This document shows positions 53,501 through 64,000 of a DNA stretch of 64,000 nt, piece after piece. A program made the translations under genes and the position numbers. The stretch is from Linnemannia hyalina (Eukaryota > Mortierellomycota > Mortierellomycetes > Mortierellales > Mortierellaceae): assembly GCA_019671135.1 (NCBI GenBank), contig JAHRHY010000002.1:2170001-2234000 (forward strand). The letters run 5' to 3'. Position 1 is the stretch's first letter. Every line of letters starts with the position of its first letter. The notes under the pieces are model-generated. The model was not told where the DNA came from. It made no database searches and saw only the letters and a list, made by a program, of their open reading frames with translations.

Positions 53501-54298
53501 GGAGGGAGAAGGAAGCGACGAGGCACCAGATGCGGTGACCGACCGAGATTGAGGGGTAGATCCAGGAGTGACCAGTCCTCCATTTGAGCTCAACTCGGAG
53601 GCAACGGCGGCGGCGGTCATCCATTCAAAGTCATTTCCGGCAAACTGATCCGGTGTCATGCTCTGCACCGTCGTTGCTGCTGCTGAGGCGATGGCCTGTT
53701 GGTGCTGTTGCTGCTGGTGGTGGTGGTAGTGCTGAGGATCCATATAGAGAGGCTGGCTGAAAGCCGTGTTGTTCATACCAAATATGGGCGAATCGGCCGA
53801 CAAAGGAGTGAGGGGCGATGATCCAGAGTGGCTCATCGTCATAAGGCGGCTTCGCTTCAGAGGTGGGGGTCCATCCATCTTTTGGGACTGTTGATGCTGG
53901 TCAAATGAAATTGACAAGGGAAGGGGGAACCCTTGCTGTTGTTGAAAGATGCGTTGTTGAAGCATATTGTGTTGGCGTTGTTGAGGGAGCTGATCTTGCT
54001 GAATGGGAGGGGTTTGGCAGTTATGCTGTTGTTGTTGCTTAAGGAGAATAGTGTTTTGTTGTCTCTGCTGGATCTGCAGGTGGAATTGGAGCTGTTGTTG
54101 TTGTTGTTGTTCCAGAAGCCGTTGTCGTTGAATTTGTTGCTGTTGCTGAAGGAGTGCGTGTTGGTGCTGTGCTTGAAGTTGCGAGTTGTTGGAGGCTGTT
54201 GTTTCTTTTACTGCTGTTGCTGTTGAGTTATTTGTTGCGATCGTGTCTGAGATTGTTGAAGAAAAAGATGTGATATCAACGGATGAAGGGATAGACAT
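50538..54298 (-). CDS. Two-finger C2H2 zinc-finger transcription regulator
   Basis: Exons 54298-53341 and 53041-50538 join in phase to give 1,153 residues. Two adjacent C2H2 fingers lie at about 650-710: CPHCLKEFQSKGLLRSHIVSH, cut here to its key spacing C-2-C-12-H-3-H, and CRDC followed by H-4-H ending HRREKH. The linker SSDRPF is close to the TGEKP type, so DNA binding is likely. An Asp/Glu-rich block precedes the fingers, typical of activation or nuclear-import regions. The rest is Gln, Ser and His-rich: Gln runs fill exon 1, and runs with His follow the fingers. The family's targets cannot be told from the sequence. The two-finger pair with acidic block resembles fungal stress and morphogenesis regulators only in general layout. 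It is followed upstream by nearly 10 kb without clear genes. Confidence 0.82.
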
Positions 54299-57200
54299 AA
54301 TTTTGTGGATGTAGTGGCGTTGGTTGCGGCTGTTGACGTTACTGCTCGTTGGTGTGGCGCTGATAGAAGAAAGCAGTGGGACAAGAGAGAAAAGGAGGGA
54401 GAGAGAGACATAGAGAGATATATGTAAGTGGGAAGAAGTAGATAACGTGAACTGACGGCCAGTACGTGGCCATTGACATGATTGTTTGATAGGTATGTTT
54501 GTGCCTTAAGATTGTGTCTGTTATTGACGTCCTTTTGTTGTTATTATTTGCTTTTCCCTTTTCCACAATGATGTTGTTGTTGTTCGTGATGATGGAGATC
54601 AGGGGAAACGGTTCCTGTCTTTGTTTTGTGTCTGCTTTTTTCTTCTTGTTTGCTTGTGTAGAGATAGAAAGAAAGAGAGGAGTCGAGGCTGCTCGAATTG
54701 ACGTTGAGATATTAGGACGTGGAAGTGGATGTGGAAAGGGGGTGAGGAGAGATGGATGGAGATGGAGGAAGCGGGGGAGAGGGGGGATGGGATGATGATA
54801 GTTGAATAAAGGGACACACACAAACCCAAAAAATTGCAGGTTGGAAAATGAGGCGCTTTGACTGTGTTTGCGATGCTGACCCTAGGAGTTGCAGCTCGCT
54901 AGAAGGTAGTACTCACGGGTGGGTTATTTGGGAGTCAACGGGAGAATGCAAAAAGTGGGAGAGGAGAAAGGATAAAGCAAAAGAGAGGGTGATTGGGGCT
55001 GTAGAAGTTTAGAGAGAGATATAGAGAAAGAGAGAGTAGTAGAGCAGGGTAGAAGGAATATGAGCGTACAAGAATTAGATGCTGATAGATGTTTTTGCAA
55101 AAAGAGAAAAGTGAAGAACAGAAGAAAAAAAAAGGGGGGGAATGGGATGTTCGGGCTAGTATATATATGTGTGAAAATGTAGGCATGTGCACGAGTGAAT
55201 GTGTGATTGTATGTGAATGTATGTAAGAGAGTAAGAGAGACAGGCAAGGGTGCTGGACATGGGTGGATGGTCAGAGAGCACAAAGAAAGAGAGGGTGAGC
55301 GAAAGAGAGAAAGGGAGGGAAGGGGAGGGAAAGTTTCGTGAGCAAGGTACAGAAGAGTAAGTATTCTTTCTGTCGTCGGTTTGAATGTTTGAATAGGAGG
55401 GCGGGGGTAGAATAGTACCTACCGAAATACTCAACGGTCAAAAAAATTAAAATCGATGTCCGCTTTGATGTGATGTGCAATGTATGTTTAGGGCAAGGAT
55501 GTCGGTTGCCGCGGGGACGAGGATATGGTGGTGGCTGCTGAGTGGTGCTTGGTGATTATGAGTTCCTCCTTCAAGTGTAGTAGGAAAAGAGTAGAAAAGT
55601 AGACGGAAGTGAATAAGAATGAGCAAGAAAGACTAAGAGGGAGTGAGTAGAATAAGTTTGAGTGAGGGAGAAAAGGTGACGAGTAGCAAATAAGAAGCGA
55701 GGAAGACGAGAGAAAAGGTACGGATAGGGTAGAGGAGGAGGGGGTTATATAGAGTTGTGAACCTTGTGCAGGGAAAACACAGGTATGTACTTTACGTATG
55801 TTGTTATTGTACTCGACTGGGAAAAGAGAGCGAGAAAGGGGTGAATTGAAAAGAAGTAAAGAAGTAAAGAAGAAGAAGAGGAGGACAATGCTGAAATCAA
55901 CAAACAATAATCAAAAAACAATAAACAAATCGATCCGACTTTTAAATACCAATCTATTCAAAATATCCGTGGCTACAGGATGCACACAAGAAAATGACAC
56001 AACTGCAGTCAGGCAAACAAACAATCAGAGCAGAAGAACAAGGTGATACAAGAAAGTGGGCGATTCAACAACCCCGGGCTATTCAAAACAACGACGCTTC
56101 GAAAGAAAATAATAAGCGGTAAAGAATAAAAAAAAGGTGTTCGATTGCGAATGCCTGTAGATGGGATCAGATCAGTGGTTGGTGTTGTAGATAGAAAGAG
56201 GTGGGGCGAATCGATGGGTATCAGTCAAGTCAGGGCAAAAGGACATACGCAAGGAACGAATTAAAGAATAGCAAGACGGAAGATGATTGACGAAAAGAAC
56301 AAAGTGTGCCAGAGAGATTAAGCAGTTACAGAAGCAAAAGAAGAAGAAGAAGAAGAAGAAGAGAAGGTGCAACCATGGTTCGCAGCGTATGGATGACAAA
56401 AGCATGCAAACAAAAGATAAGGATGAATGATGAACATCTGTTCTTTATTGGGGTTAGCAACCAGGCCCTTGATTGAAGGAATGATGGTTAGAAATGACAC
56501 GCATTGAAGCCAGAGTGACAGATGCTACTTGCATATAAACTCACTCGAACACACCGCCTCTTTAAGAACAAGCTGCGCCGAAGAATAGGAGAGAAAAGGA
56601 GGGAGGATGAATGGACCCACCCACCGTGAAAAAAAGATCGGTTCTCAGCTTCTCTTCCTCTACTTTTTCGAGGGTGCGAGATGATGAATGTCATTCAAGA
56701 ACTGGACGAACAACGAGTCGTACATTGAACGGAATGACCACCCACTCAAATAAAACGAGCGGGAATAAAAAAAGGGAGACAGAGAGAAAGAAAACAGAAG
56801 GGAGAGAGAGAGGGATGGATAGGATGGGTGGAAGGAGTTGATTTGAGCAGACTTGATTACAGAGAGTAGGCCAGGAGACAGAGAGATTGAGAAAGCGAGT
56901 GAGCCAAGTCAGCATTCACACACAAAAGAGAAAAAAAAAGGGAACAGAGGAGTGGGACAGGACCACCATTGGATGTTCACTTCTTCTTTTTCTTTCGTCG
57001 TATCGTGTTGCCTGTTGCCTGTTGTGTTTGTCATGTCATGCATGAGTGTATGAATACGATACACACACTCATGGACATACAAATGGGATGCACAAAATGA
57101 ATGAAAGGAGTAGGAGAGAGGAGGGCAAAGAAGAAGAGTGAGAGTGGGATTGAAGGGACACAATCTCTTTTAATTTCTTGTTCACTCTCACACTCTTTTC

Positions 57201-58860
57201 TCTCTTTCTCATTCTCGATGGGAGGAGAAGTAGAGGAGGACATGGCAGGAGAGAAGAAAGAAAGTAGAGGATGCGAGCGGATGGCAAGGACTACGAGGGA
57301 GGGGGGAAGAGGAAAGAGTAAGAGTGGGAGTGGGAGTGGGAGTAGGAGGGGCAACAAAGGATGGAGGAGGTGTGAAAGTTCTGTATATGTGAGTATGTGG
57401 ATGGTGGATAGGTGAATAGTCAGGTAGGAGGATGTGCAGTGTGTGAAAAATAGGACAATCGTTTTTACTCTACTCAGTCGGAATGCTCACTATTCACTGT
57501 ACCACTGCTTGTAAGTCATTCAATCGATTGTCAGGGACAATATCAACTAAAACGACACGGAAGGATAACAAAGAATAACGACGGGGAAGGGCAAGAAGAG
57601 CGTGACATTGACAGCAACAGGAAAGGAAAGGGAGAAGAAGGGAGGGAAAAGAACTAGTATTGTAGGCAAAGAGGCAGGAGTTGCCACTCATGGACACAAT
57701 CATTGAATATAATTCAAACACATTCAATTCAAAAATTGTGCGGGACGAGATACAGGGACAGACCACCAAAAACAACAACGACAAGAAAACCTGGTCAAAA
57801 CACCCAGTTGCTCTGTCAAACATATCTGTATGCACACAATGTCATTGGGCATCCTCATTAGCCCTTCATTAGCATGTCATTGTCCATTCCTCTGACCTTG
57901 TGCTTCGGCAATTCAATCATTGACTCATTCACGCTCATTCTCACGCGCCATCATTAGCAATATTCTATAGTCGACAGCTTTCTGAGTGAATGACTTACTC
58001 AGTGAGTAAAGACTGAGAGTGAGTGACTGAGGAAGAGTAAGCGGGTGCGTGAATGTAAGTGGGCGAGTGAGCAGGTAGGAAGGAAGAGCTTCGCGGAAAT
58101 TGGGTGAAAATGATTGGAATGGGTTGAGCCGTAAGTAACATTTACAAAGACGATCGTGCGGTTAGAAGGCTGCTATGACCTCAAATATGGTGCATGCACT
58201 CTAAATAGGCCCGAATCTCGTACAGTTACTCGCTCGATGAGTATGTCTCTCTTTGATACCTTTTTGTCAATTCTATCTGCCTCTCTGTACTCCTTGGACA
58301 TTGCTGCACATTTTCTCAGCAACACAAACTCCTTTATTTTCAAATGCCTCGCTCCGTCTCCTCTCTTTCCCTCCATCTCACTTGAATGCCGTTCTGATTG
58401 TTGTCGTTGGTTGATCGTGATTGTTTTCTAGCTATCAATCAATCAATCAATCAAAGCACTGTTCCAAGACAATTAGTCGTTTCGAAACCCCTTTTGTCTC
58501 ACTCGCCTAGGCATGCGTCGCTAGACAGAGACATACATGTCTTAGTGATGGACGATATTTCCATGCCTTTGTCTTTGTTTGTTCCTTCGTTCGTAGTTCA
58601 TCAGCCCTCTCTCTTCCTCTACATTCTTTACGTCTCACCTTCGCGTCTACTTTCCCCGCTAATCACATAAACACGCATGTACACATACACACAAAGCAAA
58701 GCAAAGGCAGGCACACAGGTGGGCGGGAGACTCATCTTGACACACAATGCCTATCTCTTCAAACTCTACTCTACCCACCTTCTTACTTATTGCTACCCCT
58801 TCCTCCTTCTCCTCCCCTCCATTTCATCATTGCTAGTACACAATACGCGCAATTGATCTA
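54299..58860. other. Upstream region of the C2H2 gene, no supported gene
   Basis: Plus-strand purine-rich DNA dominates, the mirror of pyrimidine-rich leaders on the minus strand. GTGAGT donors on the minus strand near 54,915 and an acceptor-like CTATCAG near 54,355 suggest a leader intron in the C2H2 gene. Reading frames are short and without motifs. A TTACTC/GAGTAA hairpin with a 3-base loop lies at about 57,995-58,009. Confidence 0.4.
58433..58453. repeat. ATCA tetranucleotide microsatellite
   Basis: Five tandem units. Confidence 0.85.
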
Positions 58861-59040
58861 ATGGCTAATAGCGGAGGTTGTTTATTTTTTGTCATTGTCA
58901 TTGTGGTTGCCATTGCTGTTCTTTGTTGTTTGTCGTTTCGGTTTGTCTTTGTCTGTTACCATTCAGGCGAAAATGTAATAACCCCGTTGGAAGATAGTGA
59001 TGGCGATTATCCACGTCCTCCGCGTTTTCTCATGCCATAA
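58861..59040 (+). CDS. Candidate 59-residue single-pass membrane protein
   Basis: An intact ATG-to-TAA frame of 60 codons. Residues 1-7 are MANSGGC, residues 8-32 form a strongly hydrophobic segment (FFVIVIVVAIAVL, then CCLSF) suited to one membrane span, and the tail is hydrophilic: GENVITPLEDSDGDYPRP ending in PRFLMP. The clear split into anchor and acidic, Pro-rich tail is unlike the repetitive frames around it, and Cys residues flank the span. An ATTAAA-like poly(A) hexamer lies about 55 bases after the stop. No family is recognised and codon use is not biased, so it may be a chance frame or one exon of a larger gene. Confidence 0.35.
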   Translation: MANSGGCLFFVIVIVVAIAVLCCLSFRFVFVCYHSGENVITPLEDSDGDYPRPPRFLMP

Positions 59041-60151
59041 TACCATTTTGTGTACAGTGTCTCTGGTCCATATCTGATCCATGTCCGATGTCAACAATTA
59101 AAGTGTTCGATCGAAATCCTACATATATTGGCTTTTCGCGATAAATATAAACTTTACACACAACGGATCAAGAGCACGCAGAGGGACAGAGAGGGTGAGA
59201 GGGAAAGATGATTGATTCATCCTCTTACTACTGCAAAGAAAACGAATAACCTGGAAATTTATGTATGTGATCAGTCCCTTCTGCATGTGAGAGTATGAGT
59301 AAATGTGAGTGAGTGTGAGTGTGAGTGAGTCCATGGGAATCATAAAAGAATTCCCCTCCCGTAAATGCCATTACGTTACATACCACAGTGCTCAAAAAGC
59401 TCATGACCTATCCTCCCTCCTTCCCAGGCGTGATCATGGGGTATTGGGTTGGATCGACCCTGGGATGGAATGGAGGGACAGGGACAGGACTGTTGGATCG
59501 GGCCATAATTTACAATGTCTAATGTCCATATGCAACAAGGTTCTAGTCGCAATCGTGATTTCGCAAATCTCCTCGGAGAAAGTAAAATAAAAATACTGGA
59601 GGGAAAGAAGGGAAAGGGCTACCTACATGCCTCGAACAAAAAACAAAATAGACAATTCTCTCTTCCCCCTCTCTCTCTCTCGAGATTTCCTTTGCTTGAT
59701 TTTGCTATCCTCTCCACCCCTGTCCATCATTGGACACTATGATAATTACATTTCGCTCCAAGATCGAACACCCTTTTTTACGATTCGTGGAAAAAAGCCA
59801 AGGGCCTGTCGCCCATCGAAATTTTGCTCACCGCTCTCAGTGTATGTACTTACGGTGGATTATTTATGCTGGAGAGATAGAGCGAGTGCGGAGGGATAGA
59901 CAGACAGAAAGGGGAAAGAGAGACAAAAAAGCATTTTTGTGAGCGAATGTGGCCAGTGCACAAACCCAATCAACTACACCAACTGTCTACTTGCCAACCA
60001 GGAGCATTGACGCAAGCAAAAGGTATTCAAAAGAGATCAGGTTCAAGGTCAGGCTTTCAACGCAATAAGGGGAATTCTCGAAATTGACCCTGGAGCGTCC
60101 CTTTGTCTTACTTTCGTTGATTGTTGTTTGTTTGCCCCTGGATGGATTGGA

Positions 60152-60167
60152 GGGGGGGGGGGGGGGG
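60152..60167. repeat. 16-base G homopolymer
   Basis: An uninterrupted run of G, preceded by GGA. Its length may also reflect sequencing uncertainty. Confidence 0.8.
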
Positions 60168-61682
60168 ACGGGTCGTTTTGCCAGCATTCTTTGCAGAACA
60201 CGCACACAAACACGTACACAAAGCATAAAATCGACACCTTTGTCGCCGTTTCGTGTCCCTTTTCAAATTCTCAATTGTCTCTTTTTTCTAATGCGGAGTT
60301 GATTAGGCCCTATCTGAGGTACATATCTCTCTTTTCCCTCTCTTTTGTACAGTACTCTTTTTGCTTTATATCCAAAAAAGGGTTGTTTAGAGGAAGAGCA
60401 CTAATGCACATTGAAAAAAAATAGCCGGCATAACATGGCCTTGTACACCGAGTAGACGCATGCAGGATTGACACTCACACACGCATGAAGACAAAAAAGG
60501 GAACTTGAATGGAGGGTCCTGGACGTCTTGTAAGAAAAAATGGGGGGAGGGGGGAGGGATATATGAGAATGGTATATGTCCGGAATGAAAGAAAAAGAGA
60601 AGTTTTATCTGTCTGGATATTCTTTGATGGTTGGAGAAGATGTACGAAGGAGAGGGAAAATGGAAAGGGAGCGATTAAAAATAAACACCAGGGGAGGGAA
60701 TGAACAGAGTGAGGAAGGAGAGTGAACGAGGAGAGTTCATTCTAACAAACAGTGGGGTTCAAGGGAACGAGTCAGAGACGAGGTCGACGACGGCCTCAAC
60801 AACGATCAACAAACAGCAAAGAATCCAAAAAAGGAGTGGCGGATGGGCTACATAAGGGATTGAAAAAAAAGGGGCAACTGAAAAAAAACATGGATGAAGG
60901 TTTCTTGCTATTGGTAGTTGATGGGGTTAGGTGGAGCAGACGTCCAACGGGTTTCCGAGGGTTCCGACCTGTACTGACCGCCCATTAGTTTTTTCTCTTG
61001 TGCTTTCTACTAGTTGAACCTTGGGGACTCAAAGGGACCTGAGTTGAAAGAGAGATAGAGAAAGTGGGCGAGCGGGCGTTGAAGGAGGACATGGACAATA
61101 ACAAGAAACACGAGTCATGCACCGAATCCCTCTTTCGTTTTTTGTGTCTTTTGCTGGGCCAATCATCCCTGTGCAATGAGCCCACCCTTAGTCAGTCAAG
61201 TGAGTGAGGCCTTTCGATGTTTTCGTTCGGTTGTTTGAGTTGGAGAAGGTGCGAGATAAAGCGACATAGCAAAAAACCCTTTTCAATACGGCGGTTGGCT
61301 ATAGAAAAAATAATGGTCGCAGCAGAAACAACCAGCGGCGAACGGAGCAGCAGCAACAAGCAGCAATTGTGTACTGTCTGTCGATAGCAACATCATGGCT
61401 GAGCTGCACCCCGTTCCTCCTCCTCCTCCTCTCTCACACACACTCTCTTTCTCCCAGTCTCGTCGTTCAAGCGAAAGAGAGTGGGTTTCAGGATAAGCAC
61501 ATCGAATAGACGTGTGTGTTATGTGTCTGGGCTCCGAAAGAGTTTCAATGAGGGGTTCGTGCATCCCAGTGTCGGAAAACATGCCGTGGCTCGCCCGTTC
61601 TATATCTATCTTGGCAACTAGAAATTGCTTTTATTGAGGATTTGTTTCAATTATCTTGTACGGGGAGAGAAGAAGAAGGTCC

Positions 61683-61717
61683 AGGAGGAGGAGGAGGAGG
61701 AGGAGGAGGAGGAGGAA
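61683..61717. repeat. GGA trinucleotide microsatellite
   Basis: Eleven tandem AGG/GGA units, purine only on this strand. Confidence 0.9.
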
Positions 61718-61808
61718 GACGAGGAAGAGTAGGAGAGGAAGAAGATAGCGAAAGAGACTGGCCGAGTGGATGGGATGGGGCAAGACGGAGAGACCGGTTG
61801 AGATAGCA

Positions 61809-61829
61809 AATAATAATAATAATAATAAT
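61809..61829. repeat. AAT trinucleotide microsatellite
   Basis: Seven tandem units. Confidence 0.9.
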
Positions 61830-61875
61830 GCGAGATTGAGTTTTGAAAGAGAGGAGGTGGGCATGGCGTGAGCGA

Positions 61876-61929
61876 GACATACATACATACATACATACAT
61901 ACAGACAGACAGACAGACAGACAGACAGA
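61876..61929. repeat. Compound ACAT/ACAG microsatellite
   Basis: About six ACAT units change abruptly to about seven ACAG units without losing the 4-base register, so a point change in one unit was then amplified. Confidence 0.9.
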
Positions 61930-63125
61930 GAGAACGTGGGAGGGAACAAGAGGGAGTACAAGATGTGTTTGTAAGTGAGAACATGCACGCATAAAGATGA
62001 GAAAAACAGATAGAGACAGAAAAGGAGGGTGAGTGAAAAAAGTTGAGCAGGGATCGACCTTTGATGCTGAAAGGGGGTGCGGCCATGGCATGGGCGTGGG
62101 CATGCGCATTATTCTTTTTTTTCTTTCTTTCTTTCTTGCAACTTGCATGCAAACATGGTTGCATTGTCATCTATCCCGTTGAACTGGGGAAACACCGCCA
62201 TCCGCCCATCCATCGACTTGCATGTCCGTGATTTCGACTATTTCTAATTGACTGACTCGGCTTGACTGAGTTTTACTTGAACTTGGGAAGGGACCTGAGC
62301 TGAGTGGCGGGTATACCTTGGCTGAGTTTGGTGGGTACTCTGCATGTTTAGTGGCATGTACAAGCTCAATGATGAGATGTTGCAATGTGAGAGAGTGCGG
62401 ACAGGACATGCCATGTTTTATGCTGGGTGACAACATGTTCGACTGTCAAACAAACAAACAGCCACGCTCACATACAACACAAACAAACAAGCAGCGGCCC
62501 AAAAAAAAAGTTCAACGATTTATGCAAGCTGAGAAAAGGAATGGTGAGACACTGCATTCGGCGAAATAGTAAGAAGTAACGAGAGCCTGGGGGAAGTAGA
62601 TGGGAGAGGTATGTGAGCAGGGGGGGAAGGGAGGGAAGGGAGGAGTGAGGCGCTGACTGTACACTTTCACTGCAGAATGTTTAGAATCGATGGCATGTTC
62701 CAATTTGTGTGTTACCATGAAAATCGCCGACATGACGGACGGATACATGTGAAGAGAGCACATTAGTCAAGACAAAGACAAGAGCAAAAAAGCGAGGGAG
62801 AGGCGAAAAAGGAGACAGGGGAGGAAGAAAATAAGCGAGGGAGTTGGGGGGTGGGTAGGTGGGTAGTGAGTGGAATGAGAGCGATCGATGTTCTCTTTTT
62901 GGTCTTATTCGACTCATCTTTCTTTTCGGTCAAAACGGCTGTACAGTGCAGTACTTTATTGCAAGTAAAAGTTTTTTTCTCGATGGTAAAACGTTTTTTT
63001 CGCGCTCAAAGATTTCCCTTCTGCTCTCCCTTTCCTTTTTTTTGCTCCAAGGAGTTGAGATGTGGTCAGTGAGTGGCCTGTGGTTGACAAAACAAACAGG
63101 CAAGTTTTTATGGTTTAGGTGGTTC

Positions 63126-63176
63126 GGGGGGTTTTTTTGGCGGGGTTTTTTGGGGGGAGGTTTTTTGGCGGTTTGG
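63126..63176 (+). other. G-tract cluster, possible G-quadruplex
   Basis: Runs of six, four and six G are separated by runs of six or seven T, followed by several GG pairs. Three long G tracts plus the GG pairs could fold as a quadruplex with T loops. It is not a telomere repeat. Confidence 0.4.
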
Positions 63177-64000
63177 CCGACATGCAAGGAGAGGAGGAGG
63201 AGAGGAGAGTGGAATGCGAATTCTACAGAAACGTATAGCTACCGCGTTCGTTGCGTTCTCTTTCGTATTCTTGGCGTCAGATGACAGAAGACCCGCCGGC
63301 TATGGTGTCGCTGTAGTTTGTAGCGTGGCAAAGGTGAAACTTGACGCGTCCGTTATCAATTAGGTTTTTATGTTTCGACGAAAATTCTCCATTCCTTTCC
63401 TGAAGGAAGGACCATGTATGTCTCCTGTCTTTTCTTTTGTTCTCCATGCATCCCTTTGCTCCCTTCTCCGCCAAATTTTCGGGGAGTTAGGATATCCTAA
63501 CTTCGTACGAATACATGCACACATAGAACGAGAAAGACAGGAGGGTGAGAGCGAAAGAGAAAACGAGGGAGAACGAGAACGAGAGAAAAGGAGAAATGGG
63601 ATCGCCATGTCCTTATTCAGACAGCTCACACAAGAGGTCAGGATAACAAACAAAAAAATGAAGCGAAGATAACAAGGAAGAAGACAACACCGTTTCTGCA
63701 TAAGCTATCAGAAGCAATTGAACGATAGGCAAAAGGAGAGACGAGGACCAACTCTGCGCTACGACATTTTTCATCCCTCGCGTATCAGCCCCGTTGGCGA
63801 CCTCTGTACATATCTCCTTCAACCTTTTCCCCTTTTTCACCCAACCGCTACCGTCTGAGGCATTGTTTCCAGACACTAACGGCACACAACATAGGGACAG
63901 ACAAACGAACGCACAAAAAGAGACTGGTGAACGGACTGAGATACAGGCAGAGAAGTCCTGAGCCCGGTTCCCCACCTTTTTCATCCTTTAGGTTTCTGCG

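Larger units (their letters stand above)
59041..64000. other. Gene-poor right end of the window
   Basis: Mostly purine-rich and microsatellite DNA. No reading frame has a recognisable domain or a splice-consistent partner. Confidence 0.4.

Noticed and set aside
61876..61929. CRISPR-like array
   Set aside because: Four-base units with no spacers: a microsatellite.

Overview
The window is a piece of a fungal nuclear chromosome, most likely from an early-diverging lineage such as Mortierellomycota or Mucoromycota. The genes are split by many short introns (mostly 60-140 nt, GT..AG with CTAAC-like branch points). Glutamine, histidine and asparagine runs are very long. ATP-citrate lyase is one uninterrupted polypeptide, whereas most ascomycetes split it into two genes. 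The genus is inference. I see no transposon, rRNA, convincing tRNA or CRISPR array.

Layout, left to right. Bases 1-6019 (-) hold the eIF2alpha kinase GCN2, cut at its 3' end by the window edge. Bases 8644-11747 (+) encode an Hsp110/Sse1 chaperone. It converges on a proteasome assembly chaperone 4 (PSMG4-like) gene at 12117-13048 (-). Then follow a very large SAGA subunit Spt20 (13414-20468, -) and an unrecognised coiled-coil protein (21656-24825, -). An 8.4 kb stretch without recognisable genes (24826-33241) leads into a Medusa-type developmental regulator (33242-36785, +). This converges on the complex I subunit NDUFS7 (37516-39213, -), which is divergent from a SIRT1-like sirtuin (40710-44236, +). 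ATP-citrate lyase (45606-49469, +) converges on a two-finger C2H2 regulator (50538-54298, -). From 54299 to 64000 there is almost only low-complexity DNA, with one candidate 59-residue membrane protein at 58861-59040.

The genes are not an operon, but several share a theme. ATP-citrate lyase makes cytosolic acetyl-CoA, SAGA (Spt20) uses acetyl-CoA on histones, the sirtuin removes acetyl groups using NAD+, and complex I regenerates NAD+. GCN2, Hsp110 and PSMG4 belong to translation control and proteostasis. All exon joins given here were worked out by hand from splice sites, reading phase and conserved protein motifs. They agree in phase across every gene, with two notable cases in GCN2: a GC-AG intron, and a junction where the better-looking donor would break the frame.

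The most interesting leads are the splice oddities, a 16-nt micro-exon in Spt20, the low-complexity insertion inside PSMG4, the sirtuin's inserted acidic/proline loop with a substituted motif, the orphan promoter and nested inverted repeats in the desert upstream of Medusa, and the small membrane ORF at 58861.
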